A DNA stretch of 64,000 nt. Origin: Engelhardtia mirabilis. Its GTDB lineage: Bacteria; Planctomycetota; UBA1135; GCA-002686595. Under the pieces are notes generated by a model that was not told the DNA's origin, did no database searches, and saw only the letters and a list, made by a program, of their open reading frames with translations. Positions within the stretch are counted from its first letter, which is position 1; the number at the start of each line of letters is the position of its first letter. The stretch lies in contig CP036296.1 in NCBI GenBank assembly GCA_007751255.1, positions 744,001 to 808,000 of the forward strand. The letters are read 5' to 3'. Of the stretch, positions 1 to 9,100 are shown piece by piece. The position numbers and the translations under genes were made by a program.

Positions 1-2244
1 CGCGCCCAGGTCGGTGGTCGCGAGGGTGCGAGCCGCGGCCTCCGCCGCAGCGAGCCTCGCCGCGTCCCACTGCTCGTGGGCCACCATCGCCAGGGACTCC
101 GGCTCTCCCTCCCAACGCGCGCGCACCGCTGGGTGGCGCAGGAACAGGCGCACGAACGCCCGCGCGACCATGGCTTGGCGCCGCTTCAGGTAGTCGAAGC
201 CGAAGCGGTCGTCGTGCCAGGCCCGCGCGCGGTCGTCGTAGAACACGCGGTAGCCCAGCTGCTCGAGGCGCACGCCCACGTCGGTGTCCTCGCAGCCGTA
301 GTGCTGGAAGGTGCGGTCGTAGCCGCCGCATTCGCGCAGGGCCGCCAGGGGCACGCTGACGTTGCAGGTGTAGAAGTGCAGCGCGTCGGTGAACGACTGG
401 GGCTCGAGCTGCGAGTAGCCGAAGACCTCCCAGGAGCCCTCCAGGTGGCGCAGCAGGGCGTTGTCGAGGGCGGCGGGACGCTGTTCGAATGTGCCCAGCA
501 CGCAGACGCGTTGCTCGCCCAGCCGCGCGTGGGTCCGCAGGTGCCGCTCGACCAGGTCCGGGTGGGCGATGGTGTCGTCGTTGACCAGCAGCACCAGCTC
601 GCCCCGCGCCACGGCCAGGCCACTGTTGCGCGCCGCCGCCAGCTTGCCGTTCTCGCGGTGGACGACTCGCGCGGGGATCGGCAGCTCTAGTCCGTCGAGC
701 AGCTCCGCCGTGCCGTCCGTCGAGCCGTCGTTGACGAGCACCAGCTCGAACGTGCCCGGCGCCAACTCCTGGCGGGCGAAGGACTCCATGCCGCGCACCA
801 GGGTCTCGCGGCGTTGGTAGCTGCAGCACAGCACCGACAGGGCCGGAGCCGTGTCCGCGGGCAGGGCCCGCGCGTCGAGGGCCAGCAGGGCGCCGTCGGC
901 GGCTGCCTCGGAGGCGGCGGCGCGGAAGTCACGGAGCTCGACCAGGGTCGTCGGCAGCTCCAGGTGCCCCGCCTTCGAGGTCGCGCGCGCCTGGGCCAAG
1001 AGGGCCAGCTCGGCGCGCCGGAAGGCAGCGCGCGGCGCCTGCAGGAGCAGCTCGCGGCGCAGGGTCAGGGTCGCCCACCAGAAGGCAGCGGGCACGTCAC
1101 CCATCTCGCCCGGGTGCACGCGGTCGGCCAGGCGAGGGCCATCGACCAGGTAGAGGTCGGTGGTGACCAGGTCCAGCTCCGGATGGTCGCCCAGGGCCCG
1201 CGCGGCGCGGATCAGGCGGGTGGGCAGGTCGGTGCAACGCGGGTCGACCAGGGCCAACAGCTCCGCATCGGTGGCGGCGGCCGCCCGGGCCAGGGCCGCG
1301 CCGCGGCTGGGGCAGGGCTCGTGGACGACGGTCGCGCCCTCGAGTTGCAGTCCGCCCTCGAACGAGGTGTCGACGACGATCAACTCGGCCGCGACGCCGC
1401 GTTGGGCCGCGACCCGCGCGCGCAGGGCGGCCAGTCCGGCCAGGTCCGCGCCGTCGGAGAGGGCCACCGCGGCGATGTGCGGCGCCGGCGCGACAGGCGG
1501 CGTCGCCCTGGGCGTCGCGGTCGCCCGGGCTCGCAGCTCGGCCAAGAGGGCGCGGGCTTCGTCGGCCGCGGCGCCGCTCGAGTGGTCCTCCACGGCCGGC
1601 CGCGGAGCGAGGGGGTCGAGGACGTGGGTGGCCACGGCACCCGCGTGGTCCGCGAGCTGCTGGGCGCCAGCGCCGTGGATCAGCTCGTCGAGCTCCACGA
1701 AGTGCCATTCGGCCCCATCGTGCTCGGCGGCGGCGAGCAGGCCGCGGTAGGTGCGCAGCCAGTGGCCCAGGTGGTCGGCCTCGGCGTGCATCCGCTCCTG
1801 CGGATCGAAGGCGCTGGAGTCGACCAAGGCCGCGACGGTCGTCGCCGGATCGCGGAAGACCACGACCCGCAGGGCCGCCGACGGCAGCTCGCCATGCAGC
1901 GCGGGCCAGGCCGCCGCGAGGCCCGGATGGGCCAGGCAGAAGGGCTCGGCGGCGACGATCCGCGCCAGGTCGTCCCGCGCGGCTTCGTCGACGACGATCG
2001 GCCGCTCGGGCCGGCGAGGCGCGAGCCAGGCGCGACCCGCGGCGGTGCGCGGGCGAGGGGCCGCTCCGGGTCGCAGCAAGCGCTCGAGCAGTGCGTCGAG
2101 CGCCGACGAGTGGTGCACGCCCAAGGGCTGGCGCAGGCTCGGCGGCACAGGGTCCGGACCGACCGAGCGCCCCGCGCCCACCAGGGCCGCGGCGCAGGCC
2201 GCGATGCCGCTGCCGCCGCAGCCGAGCACGATCACACTACGCAT
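1..2244 (-). CDS. Sulfotransferase-like / family 2 glycosyltransferase fusion, C-terminus beyond window
   Basis: The frame is open from ATG at 2244 to base 1 (748 codons, no stop), so the 3' end lies outside the window. Residues 1-20 carry a nucleotide-binding-like loop (LGCGGSGIAA) similar to, but weaker than, the PAPS loop of the upstream paralogue. A second degenerate GT-like stretch follows at about 260-470, then a clear GT2 domain from about 490: LSVLCCSYQRRETL, LVNDGSTDGT, LVNDDTIAHPD and YGCEDTDVGVRLEQLG. These are the nucleotide-sugar and acceptor-side motifs of GT-A enzymes. The start overlaps the previous gene's stop by 8 bp and has GGAGG about 10 nt upstream, so the two genes are probably co-transcribed. 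Probable role: glycosylation of a surface or extracellular glycan. The sulfotransferase part looks degenerate (no GxGRSGT), so that activity is doubtful. Confidence 0.8.
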   Translation of the reverse strand, partial: MRSVIVLGCGGSGIAACAAALVGAGRSVGPDPVPPSLRQPLGVHHSSALDALLERLLRPGAAPRPRTAAGRAWLAPRRPERPIVVDEAARDDLARIVAAEPFCLAHPGLAAAWPALHGELPSAALRVVVFRDPATTVAALVDSSAFDPQERMHAEADHLGHWLRTYRGLLAAAEHDGAEWHFVELDELIHGAGAQQLADHAGAVATHVLDPLAPRPAVEDHSSGAAADEARALLAELRARATATPRATPPVAPAPHIAAVALSDGADLAGLAALRARVAAQRGVAAELIVVDTSFEGGLQLEGATVVHEPCPSRGAALARAAAATDAELLALVDPRCTDLPTRLIRAARALGDHPELDLVTTDLYLVDGPRLADRVHPGEMGDVPAAFWWATLTLRRELLLQAPRAAFRRAELALLAQARATSKAGHLELPTTLVELRDFRAAASEAAADGALLALDARALPADTAPALSVLCCSYQRRETLVRGMESFARQELAPGTFELVLVNDGSTDGTAELLDGLELPIPARVVHRENGKLAAARNSGLAVARGELVLLVNDDTIAHPDLVERHLRTHARLGEQRVCVLGTFEQRPAALDNALLRHLEGSWEVFGYSQLEPQSFTDALHFYTCNVSVPLAALRECGGYDRTFQHYGCEDTDVGVRLEQLGYRVFYDDRARAWHDDRFGFDYLKRRQAMVARAFVRLFLRHPAVRARWEGEPESLAMVAHEQWDAARLAAAEAAARTLATTDLGA

Positions 2245-5200
2245 GGGCCGGGACCCTCCAGTCGCGCGCGGGCTCGCGCAGTTGCGCGGTGGCGAGCGCG
2301 GGGAGCGCCAGCGACCGCAGTCGTCGTAAGCCGGTCGCGAGTTCGTCGGCGCGGGCGCAGCGCTCCAAGCCCTCCGCCCCCGCGACGGTCCGCCCGGAGG
2401 GCAGATCGAGCCACAGGGAGCAGGCGGCGGCGAGCTCGCCGACTTCGTTCGCGGCGCACTCGTGCAGGACCACGTCGAGCGCGCGGTGCGCGCCGTGCAG
2501 GGCGTCCAACATCGGCCCCAGCTCGGCCAACAGGGCGTCGGTGGGGGCCTCGTCCGGTCCGTGGGCGAAGACCAGGCAGGCGTCGCCCGAGTCCATCAGC
2601 GGCTCCGCCAGGGCAGCCAGGGTCGCGGCGTCGGTCACGGTCGACCAGTCCGGGCGACACAGCACGCGCCAGGTGAACTCCGTCAGGGGAGCCACGGGCG
2701 CGGCGCCACGCCACGCACTCACGTCGACCTCGGCGCAGCCGGCACCAGCGGCGATGTCGGCATCATCCGGGTCCGAGTCGCCCGCGGCACCGATCCAGCC
2801 GTCGCAGGCGGCGAAGACCCGGCCGACCTCGGCCCAGGGCAGCGCGGCGTCGAGCAGGGCCAGGCGCGGCGCGCGGCCGTGCTGCGCCGCGCGCGCCAGG
2901 GCCGGCGCGACGGCCTGGCGGATCGCGTCCGCGCCCGGTCCGAGGTCGCCTTGGTTCCACAGCAACAGCGTCTGGTCGTGCTCGTCCTGGCGGGCGACGA
3001 AGCGCTCGACCAGGGCCAGCCAAGCGGTCTCCCCGCGGCGCACGCGCAGAAGCACCGACGGGCCCTCGACGCCGGTCAACTCCAGGGGCACCCGCGCCAA
3101 CAGATCCTCGAAGCGGTGCGCGCCCTGCTCTTCGAAGCCTTGGATGAAGCCCTTCCACCACAGGGGTCCGTTGTGGAGCTCGAAGGCGCCCTCCAGGCGA
3201 TGTTCGATCTCGACCCCGAGTTGCCCCAGCTCGGGGCTCGACCGGCGCAGGGCGCCGGTGTCCAGGGCGCCGAGGCTGCGCACCACTCGACGCAGGGGAT
3301 CCAAGGCGGCGACGCCTCGCTGCAGGCGGTCGCGCACGACCTTCTCGTCCGACCAGTCCATGGGCAGCCAGGGTCGGAAGGCGCGCGGATGCTTGGCGAA
3401 CAGGCGCGCGTGGGCGCGGGCCACCAGCGGATTGCGCCGCGTGATCGTCGCCTCGTCGACGCGGTGGCGGTGCAGCGCGCGGCACTCGGCGCGGTAGACC
3501 AGCGGGACGCCCATGTCCTCGAGGCGCAGGCCGAGGTCGGTGTCCTCGCAGCCGTAGTGGCTGAATTCGGGGTCAAACCCGCCGATCGCGCGCACGGCGT
3601 CGAGCGGAACGCTGACGTTGCAGGTGTACAGGTTGCCGCCGCCGATCTCGGCGCCATCCTCGAAGCCCACGTAGCCGAACAGGTGCGTGGTGCGCTCGAA
3701 CAGGTCGAGCAGGGCGTTGTCGAGGGCTTCGGTCGGCTGGCGGAAGTGCCCCATGATCGCCACCGGTCGGGCCAGCTCCGCGTGGGCCGCGAGGTGGCGT
3801 TCGACCAGGTCCGGGTCGGCGATGGTGTCGTCGTTGACGAACAGCACGAACCTGCCGCGGGCCAGGGGCAGGCCGAGGTTGCGCGCGTTGCCCGCGCCGC
3901 CGCCGCCCTGACGCAGCACGGTCAACTGCACCGGCAGCTCCAGCGCGCGCAGCTCGTCCACCAGCGCCAGCTCCGAGTTGTCGTCGATCACGATCAACTC
4001 GAGCGCCGAGGGCGGCAGGGTCTGGTTGCAGAAGGACTCGAGCGTCTCGAAGATCGCGTCGGGACGTCGATGGTGGGCCATCATCACCGAGACCAGGGGC
4101 GCCTCGTCGGTGTCGCGGCCCTCGAGCGACAGCCGGTGCTCCTGCGCGGCCGTCTCGGCGCGGGCGTGGGCCAGTTCCTCGCGGTCGGCGAGGGCCAGGC
4201 CTTCACCGACCAGCCCCAACTGGCCGTCGCGCGCCCAAGCACCGACCAGCTCCCGCAGGGCCGGCCGGAAGGCGCGGCGATCGATCGCCGCCAGGGCCTC
4301 CCGTCGACAGGCGAGGGTCGCGATCCACAGGGGCCAGGCGTGGTCGAGATTGGCCAGGGGATCGACGCAGGCTTGGAATTGGCCGCCGCGCCCGGTCTGT
4401 TGCAGCAGGCAACGCACCGCGCGCTTGGTCGGATCGCGCTCCAGCTCCGTCGCGCTACGCAGCAGCCGGTGGGGCAGGGCGCTGGCGCGCGGATCGACGA
4501 AGGCGATGGTGGGGGCGTCGGAGGTCTCGGCGATGTGGGCCAGGCTGGCGCCGATCGAGCGCCGCACCAGCCGCGTCACGCGCGCGCCATCGAGCTCGAG
4601 GTCCTGCAACCGCGTGGCGTCGACGACCCAGGTCTCGACCCGCACCCCGCGCTGACCGCTGAGCTGCTCGAGGGCCTGGGGCCACTGCTCGCGGTTGTCG
4701 TCGGTGGCGATGCCGACCACGGCGACGAGCGGCGCGTGCTCCGGCGCGCCCACGCGGATCGACAGGGACTGTGACTCAGGGCGGTGCCCGGCCAGGTCGC
4801 AGAGCTGCGCGTAGAGCTCGCGCAGTTCGGGACCGAGCTGCGCCGTGTCCGGCGAACGCCGCAGGCCGCGTTCGGGGAAGTCGAGGTCGACCGGCGCGTC
4901 GAGGAACTGGCCCAGGCGCTCGAGGCCGGCGCCCGACAGGGCCTGGTCGTAGTGCAGGAAGAGCAGCGTCTCGCCCGCGGCGTGCTCTTCGACCAGCCGC
5001 TGGTAGAGGTCGTGCCACAGGGCCAGGGCATCCGCCCCGTCGAAGCGCACGTCGGCCAGGTACTCGGCGCTGGCGCACTCCTCCACGATGCTGCGCGCGG
5101 TCAGCTCCGGATGGCGGAAGACGCACACCAGGCCGGCGTCGCCCAGGTGCGGCTTCCAGGCCGGCAGGGTCCAGGAGAAACGCGGGTCCTTGTAGGCGAA

Positions 5201-5503
5201 GGGGCGATGCGCGCAGGCGGCGGCCAGGCGCGCGTCGAGGTCGGGGCCCGAGGCCAGGCGCGCGCCCGCGGGCAGGCGCGCCAACCAGCGTTGACCGGCG
5301 CCCAGCCGCGGCGAGGCGGGCACCGCCGGAGCCATCAGCTCCTCGTTGAGCCCGTTGATCTCGGGCGCCTCGAAGAAGCCCTTGGGGTTGCAGGCGCGGG
5401 GGGCGTAGAGGTCCTGACCCAGGAAGTACCCCGACCGCGCCAGGCTCCCGGCGACCATGCTGGTGCCGCTGCGGCCCGAGCCGAGGATCAGGCAATCGCG
5501 CAC
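2237..5503 (-). CDS. Sulfotransferase - family 2 glycosyltransferase multidomain protein
   Basis: A 1088-aa protein. Residues 1-245 are a sulfotransferase: the 5'-PAPS loop ILGSGRSGTSMVAG at the N-terminus, then YKDPRFSWTLPAW and a VFRHPELTARSI stretch like the 3'-phosphate-binding motif. Residues about 265-490 resemble a worn GT-A domain. About 505-765 is a GT2 domain (VSVMMAHHRRPD, VIDDNSE, FVNDDTIADPD, YGCEDTDLGLRLEDMG). The last 320 residues match nothing I recognise. The GTG start at 5503 is chosen because it places the P-loop at the N-terminus and has AAGGAG 7 nt upstream; a longer reading to 5701 adds only Arg/Pro-rich filler. It shares its layout with the downstream overlapping gene, so the pair looks like a duplication. 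Likely makes a sulfated, glycosylated surface product; substrates unknown. Confidence 0.85.
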   Translation of the reverse strand: MRDCLILGSGRSGTSMVAGSLARSGYFLGQDLYAPRACNPKGFFEAPEINGLNEELMAPAVPASPRLGAGQRWLARLPAGARLASGPDLDARLAAACAHRPFAYKDPRFSWTLPAWKPHLGDAGLVCVFRHPELTARSIVEECASAEYLADVRFDGADALALWHDLYQRLVEEHAAGETLLFLHYDQALSGAGLERLGQFLDAPVDLDFPERGLRRSPDTAQLGPELRELYAQLCDLAGHRPESQSLSIRVGAPEHAPLVAVVGIATDDNREQWPQALEQLSGQRGVRVETWVVDATRLQDLELDGARVTRLVRRSIGASLAHIAETSDAPTIAFVDPRASALPHRLLRSATELERDPTKRAVRCLLQQTGRGGQFQACVDPLANLDHAWPLWIATLACRREALAAIDRRAFRPALRELVGAWARDGQLGLVGEGLALADREELAHARAETAAQEHRLSLEGRDTDEAPLVSVMMAHHRRPDAIFETLESFCNQTLPPSALELIVIDDNSELALVDELRALELPVQLTVLRQGGGGAGNARNLGLPLARGRFVLFVNDDTIADPDLVERHLAAHAELARPVAIMGHFRQPTEALDNALLDLFERTTHLFGYVGFEDGAEIGGGNLYTCNVSVPLDAVRAIGGFDPEFSHYGCEDTDLGLRLEDMGVPLVYRAECRALHRHRVDEATITRRNPLVARAHARLFAKHPRAFRPWLPMDWSDEKVVRDRLQRGVAALDPLRRVVRSLGALDTGALRRSSPELGQLGVEIEHRLEGAFELHNGPLWWKGFIQGFEEQGAHRFEDLLARVPLELTGVEGPSVLLRVRRGETAWLALVERFVARQDEHDQTLLLWNQGDLGPGADAIRQAVAPALARAAQHGRAPRLALLDAALPWAEVGRVFAACDGWIGAAGDSDPDDADIAAGAGCAEVDVSAWRGAAPVAPLTEFTWRVLCRPDWSTVTDAATLAALAEPLMDSGDACLVFAHGPDEAPTDALLAELGPMLDALHGAHRALDVVLHECAANEVGELAAACSLWLDLPSGRTVAGAEGLERCARADELATGLRRLRSLALPALATAQLREPARDWRVPAHA

Positions 5504-5510
5504 GGGTCGG

Positions 5511-5516
5511 CTCCTT
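5511..5516 (-). promoter_or_regulatory. Ribosome binding site AAGGAG fixing the GTG start at 5503
   Basis: Minus-strand AAGGAG lies 7 nt before GTG at 5503. It decides between this start and the upstream in-frame ATG at 5701. Confidence 0.7.
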
Positions 5517-5611
5517 GGTCGGGTCGGTTTGCGCCCGCAGGGGTCGGACCGGCGACCCGGACCCGGCGGCGGACGGGGACCAGGGCGATCTGGGCCAGCT
5601 CTCGCTCGGCT

Positions 5612-5651
5612 CGCGGGGCATCGTCCATGGGCGGACGATCGACTCCCCGCG
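5612..5651. repeat. Two-tier hairpin in leader region
   Basis: Outer stem CGCGGGG (5612-5618) pairs with CCCCGCG (5645-5651). Inner stem ATCGTCC (5620-5626) pairs with GGACGAT (5633-5639). It sits 110-150 bp upstream of the sulfotransferase-GT start, so it could be a leader-RNA structure or a protein-binding palindrome. Confidence 0.5.
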
Positions 5652-5839
5652 GGCTGCGCCTGAGGGGAGCGGGGGCGGGGCTCCCGCCCTTGGGTCGTCA
5701 TGGCCGGGTCCCTTGCGGCGCGCCGGTGGCGCGCCCCACTCCGGGGGAGCTCGATCCCCGTGGATCCGCCTCAGGGCTGATCCCGAGGGCTCTCGGCGGG
5801 GGACGCCGCGCCGGCCCTGCCCGCTATCGCTCCACCCCG

Positions 5840-5869
5840 CCTTCCCAGAATTCGCCTTCCCAGAATTCG
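5840..5869. repeat. Tandem 15-bp direct repeat (CCTTCCCAGAATTCG x2)
   Basis: Two perfect head-to-tail copies at 5840-5854 and 5855-5869, followed by two diverged copies beginning CCGTCCCAC (5870 and 5886). Possible operator array or replication slippage product upstream of the sulfotransferase-GT genes. Confidence 0.6.
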
Positions 5870-6136
5870 CCGTCCCACAACCCCGCCGTCCCACCGGGGA
5901 CTCCCCAGGGGACCGCAGCCGACCGGCTTCCCTCGAGCCGCGCGCGACCACGCGCTCGAAGCGCCGTCGCGTGACCCTCCATCCTTCTTCCGGGGCCCGG
6001 TGCCGAATCGCGGGTTCACACGATCGGCTGCGACCACCCAGAACGCGGAAGTGGCGCGAACGAAACACGCCCCTGCCAGGTTTTGGGACCTGGATTCATA
6101 AGAGCCTCCAGCGCAGTTGGTTGCAGCGGCGGGCGA

Positions 6137-9100
6137 TCAGCGCCGCCGGCGCAGGGTCAACACCGTTCGGCCGATCTCGGGGGCCGCGTCCGTGTCCAAG
6201 CGCGGGGAACGCAGGTCCACGCGCTCCTCCAGGGACCCGTCGAGGACCAGCAGGTGCTCGAGGACCGTGGTCTGGCGCAGGTCGGCCAGCTCCAGGGCCC
6301 CGGCGCGAACCCGTCGGGGCCGGCGGCGCTCGTCGCCGGGTCGCAGTCGCCCGTAGAGGTCGTCGAGGGCGCGTTCGGCCCGACCGATGCGGGTCTCCAC
6401 CAGGCGCAGGGCGGCGGCGGCCTCGACCGCGGCGTTGCCCGAGTCGATCAACAGCCTCACCCGGGCCTCGGCCGCGAGCACGGCGCGGTCCGCCTCGAGC
6501 AACTCCAGCCGTCGCGACACTCGGTCGGCCAGCTCCAGGCAGGTGGCCGGATCGGGGTTGACCAGGGCGTCGGTGCGCGCGATGTCGTGCTGGCCGAGGA
6601 AATGCTCGACGGTCAGCTCGAGCTTGTCGTCGTCGCGCATCAGCTTGGCGACCTCATCGAGGGTCGCCTGGGCCTCTGCGCCCAGAATGGTCAGGCCGGC
6701 GGGGAAGGTCACCTCGCGCACCACCGGCTCGCGGTCGGGCTCGCTCCCGCCCAGGCCCAACATCCCGGTCAGGGTGCCGGTGACCCGCAGCGGCGCGCTG
6801 GCCACGGCGTCGGCGATGACCCGCGCCAGGGTCGCGGTGGCCTTGGCGGCGAGGACGCTCGTGCTGATGCCGTCGTCCTCGACGGTGAAGTTGAGCGGCA
6901 GGCTGATCTCACCGCTGTCATCGCGCAGGAGGAAGATCACCGAGTCGAGCGGCGCCGGGAGCTTGAGCCACTTGGAGATCGGTCCACCGGCGGGCTCGGA
7001 GAGGGAGAGGTCGTCGAAGACCACCTTCGAGTCCGTGCGCACGCGCCCGTCGTCGGTGAAGCGCAGGCGCGTGCGGAAGTCGAGCACACCGGCGCCGATC
7101 TCGATGCCCGAGCGGCGCGCCCAACCGCGCAGGCCCAGGAGCTCGAAGCCGACGATGTTCATCCGCGCCCAACCGGTGGGGACCGGCGCGAGGGTGATTT
7201 GCCCGCTGGCGCCGACTTCTTGGAACAGGGGGCGCATCTCGGTGCGCCGCTCCTCCTTGTTGCCGGTGACCACCGAGGCCAGACCGCTGGCGAGCCCACC
7301 CAGCACGCCACCGCGACTGCGGACCGGCGCCGGCAGCTCGACCTCACCGCAACCCAGGTACGCACTGAAGCGGATCGGACGCGGCTCGGTCAGGGCCAGG
7401 GTCGTGAACTGATCGACCTCCACGTCGAGCGAGCGCAGCGGGATCACCGCAGGCGGATCGACGGTGCTGTCGAGTAGCTCGGCGTCGAGTCCCGTCAGCA
7501 GCAACTGGTCGATGCGAAGCTCGAACGGCGGCTTGACCGCTGCCGGTTTCGCCTCGGCCTCGGAGTTCTGTGCCCCGGAGTCTCGCGTCGCCGAGTCCTG
7601 GGCCGCGTCGGCTGCGGCAACGGTCTCGTCGCTCGGCGCGCGCACGGTCTCCTGCGCGTCGACTTCCGCGACGGCCCCTTGTTCGGCTGCGGACCGGTCG
7701 TCGCCGGTCTGCGCGCCCGCGACCTGCTCGCCTGCCTGTCGCTCTGGAGCCGTCTGCTCGGTCGAGTCCTGCTGGGCCGTGCTCTGCCCGTCGGCTACGC
7801 GTCGATCCGCGCCCTGGTCTGCCACGCCCTGATCGGATGCGACTGCGGCCTCGGCGTTGTCGGTCTCGCTCGCCTCGGACTCGGCGGCTTCGGCGGCCTG
7901 CTCGAGCTCCGCCAGGTCGGGCGCCTCGGGAGTCTTGAAGCGCAGGCCCAGCAGCTCGAGGTACTCCGGGGCCAGCTCCGCTCGCACGAACGGCTTGACC
8001 ACTTCGATCAGACCCACGTGCACGAGCCCGGCCGAAGGCTGCACGCGCTTGAGCTCGACTCGAAGTGCGTCGAGACCCAGGAAACGCTGGTCCGCAACCG
8101 TGTCCCGCCAATCGAGGTCGTCCAGGGTCAGCTCGCCGGCGAAGCCGTCGCTCAAGTCGAAGGACAGCACGCTCGCGCGGCGCAGGTCGAGCTCGCCGGA
8201 GAGCTGCGCGGTCAGACGACCCTCGCCCAACAGCTCGGTGTCGATGCGCTCGGCGAGGGCCGGGGCGAGGGCGCGCAGGCGCTCGCCTCGGATACCCGTG
8301 ACCCGCAGCTGCGCTTCGACGCCCGGGCTGACGTTGAAGGGCTCGAGCGAGGTGTCGATCGCGACCTCGGCCTGGTCGACCTGCAAGCGGGCCTCGAGCT
8401 GGATCGGCGGCAGGTCCTCGGGAATCGGGCCACACAGTTCGAGCGCACCGGGGCTGCGGACGCTGCCGGTGACCACCAGCGGCTCGGCCCCCTCGCCCAG
8501 GGCGGCGCCGCGGTAGGTGACTTGCCCGAGGTTCAGATCGAGGCGCTCCAGTCGAACCGTCGGGAAGACCGTGCCGATCTCGCGCGCGACCGCATCGGCG
8601 GCGGGCGGCGACGCTGGCTGCGCGGCGACCTCGACCCCGCCGCCGGTCGCGGCGACTTCGGTGGGCGCGGTCGCGAGCCGGATCCCCGCGACCTCGGTGG
8701 CGCCGTCGAGGTCGGTCGCGATGTCGATGTCCACGCCGCCGACGACCAGCTCGTCGAACAGGTAGACCCCGGCCGCGGGATCCACGCGCGAGGCCACGAG
8801 GGAGGCCGAACGACTGCCCGCCAGCGGAGCGTCGTCGTCACCGCGTAGCTCGAAGAGGATCAGTTCGGCGCGCAGGGCGAGGCCGCCGTCGTCGGCGCTG
8901 GTGATGCCCGCCTGGGCTTGCAGGTCGAGGTCGTAGTGGCTCTGGAGCGTCTCGACGCCAGGCGGGAGGTAGAGGCCGATGCCCGTCGAGTCCAGGCCTC
9001 GGCCCTGCAGGTCGAGCTGGACCCTGGTGTCGGTCGGGTCGAGCTCGGCGTCGAGGGCGAGCTCGATACCGGTCAACAGTCCCGGGGCCGCGGCACTCAA

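Larger units (their letters stand above)
5504..6136. other. Gene-free stretch with hairpins and short direct repeats
   Basis: About 630 bp between two minus-strand genes. It holds a large hairpin (5612-5651), a tandem 15-bp repeat (5840-5869) and a small hairpin 43 nt beyond the stop of the 6137 gene (6076-6093, CCAGGT/ACCTGG, no U-tract). A 27-codon minus-strand frame at 6016-6099 starts with ATG and has GGAGG 5 nt upstream; it might be a leader peptide but has no other support. No convincing gene seen. Confidence 0.5.

Noticed and set aside
814-2676. 620-aa plus-strand frame
   Set aside because: It is the opposite-strand shadow of the two glycosyltransferase genes; arginine/glycine-rich with no motif.
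5504-5701. N-terminal extension of the sulfotransferase-GT protein to ATG 5701
   Set aside because: It adds 66 Arg/Pro-rich residues before the P-loop, while GTG 5503 has an AAGGAG site.
6016-6099. 27-codon frame with GGAGG
   Set aside because: It has no conserved feature and the region is repeat-rich; kept only as a note.
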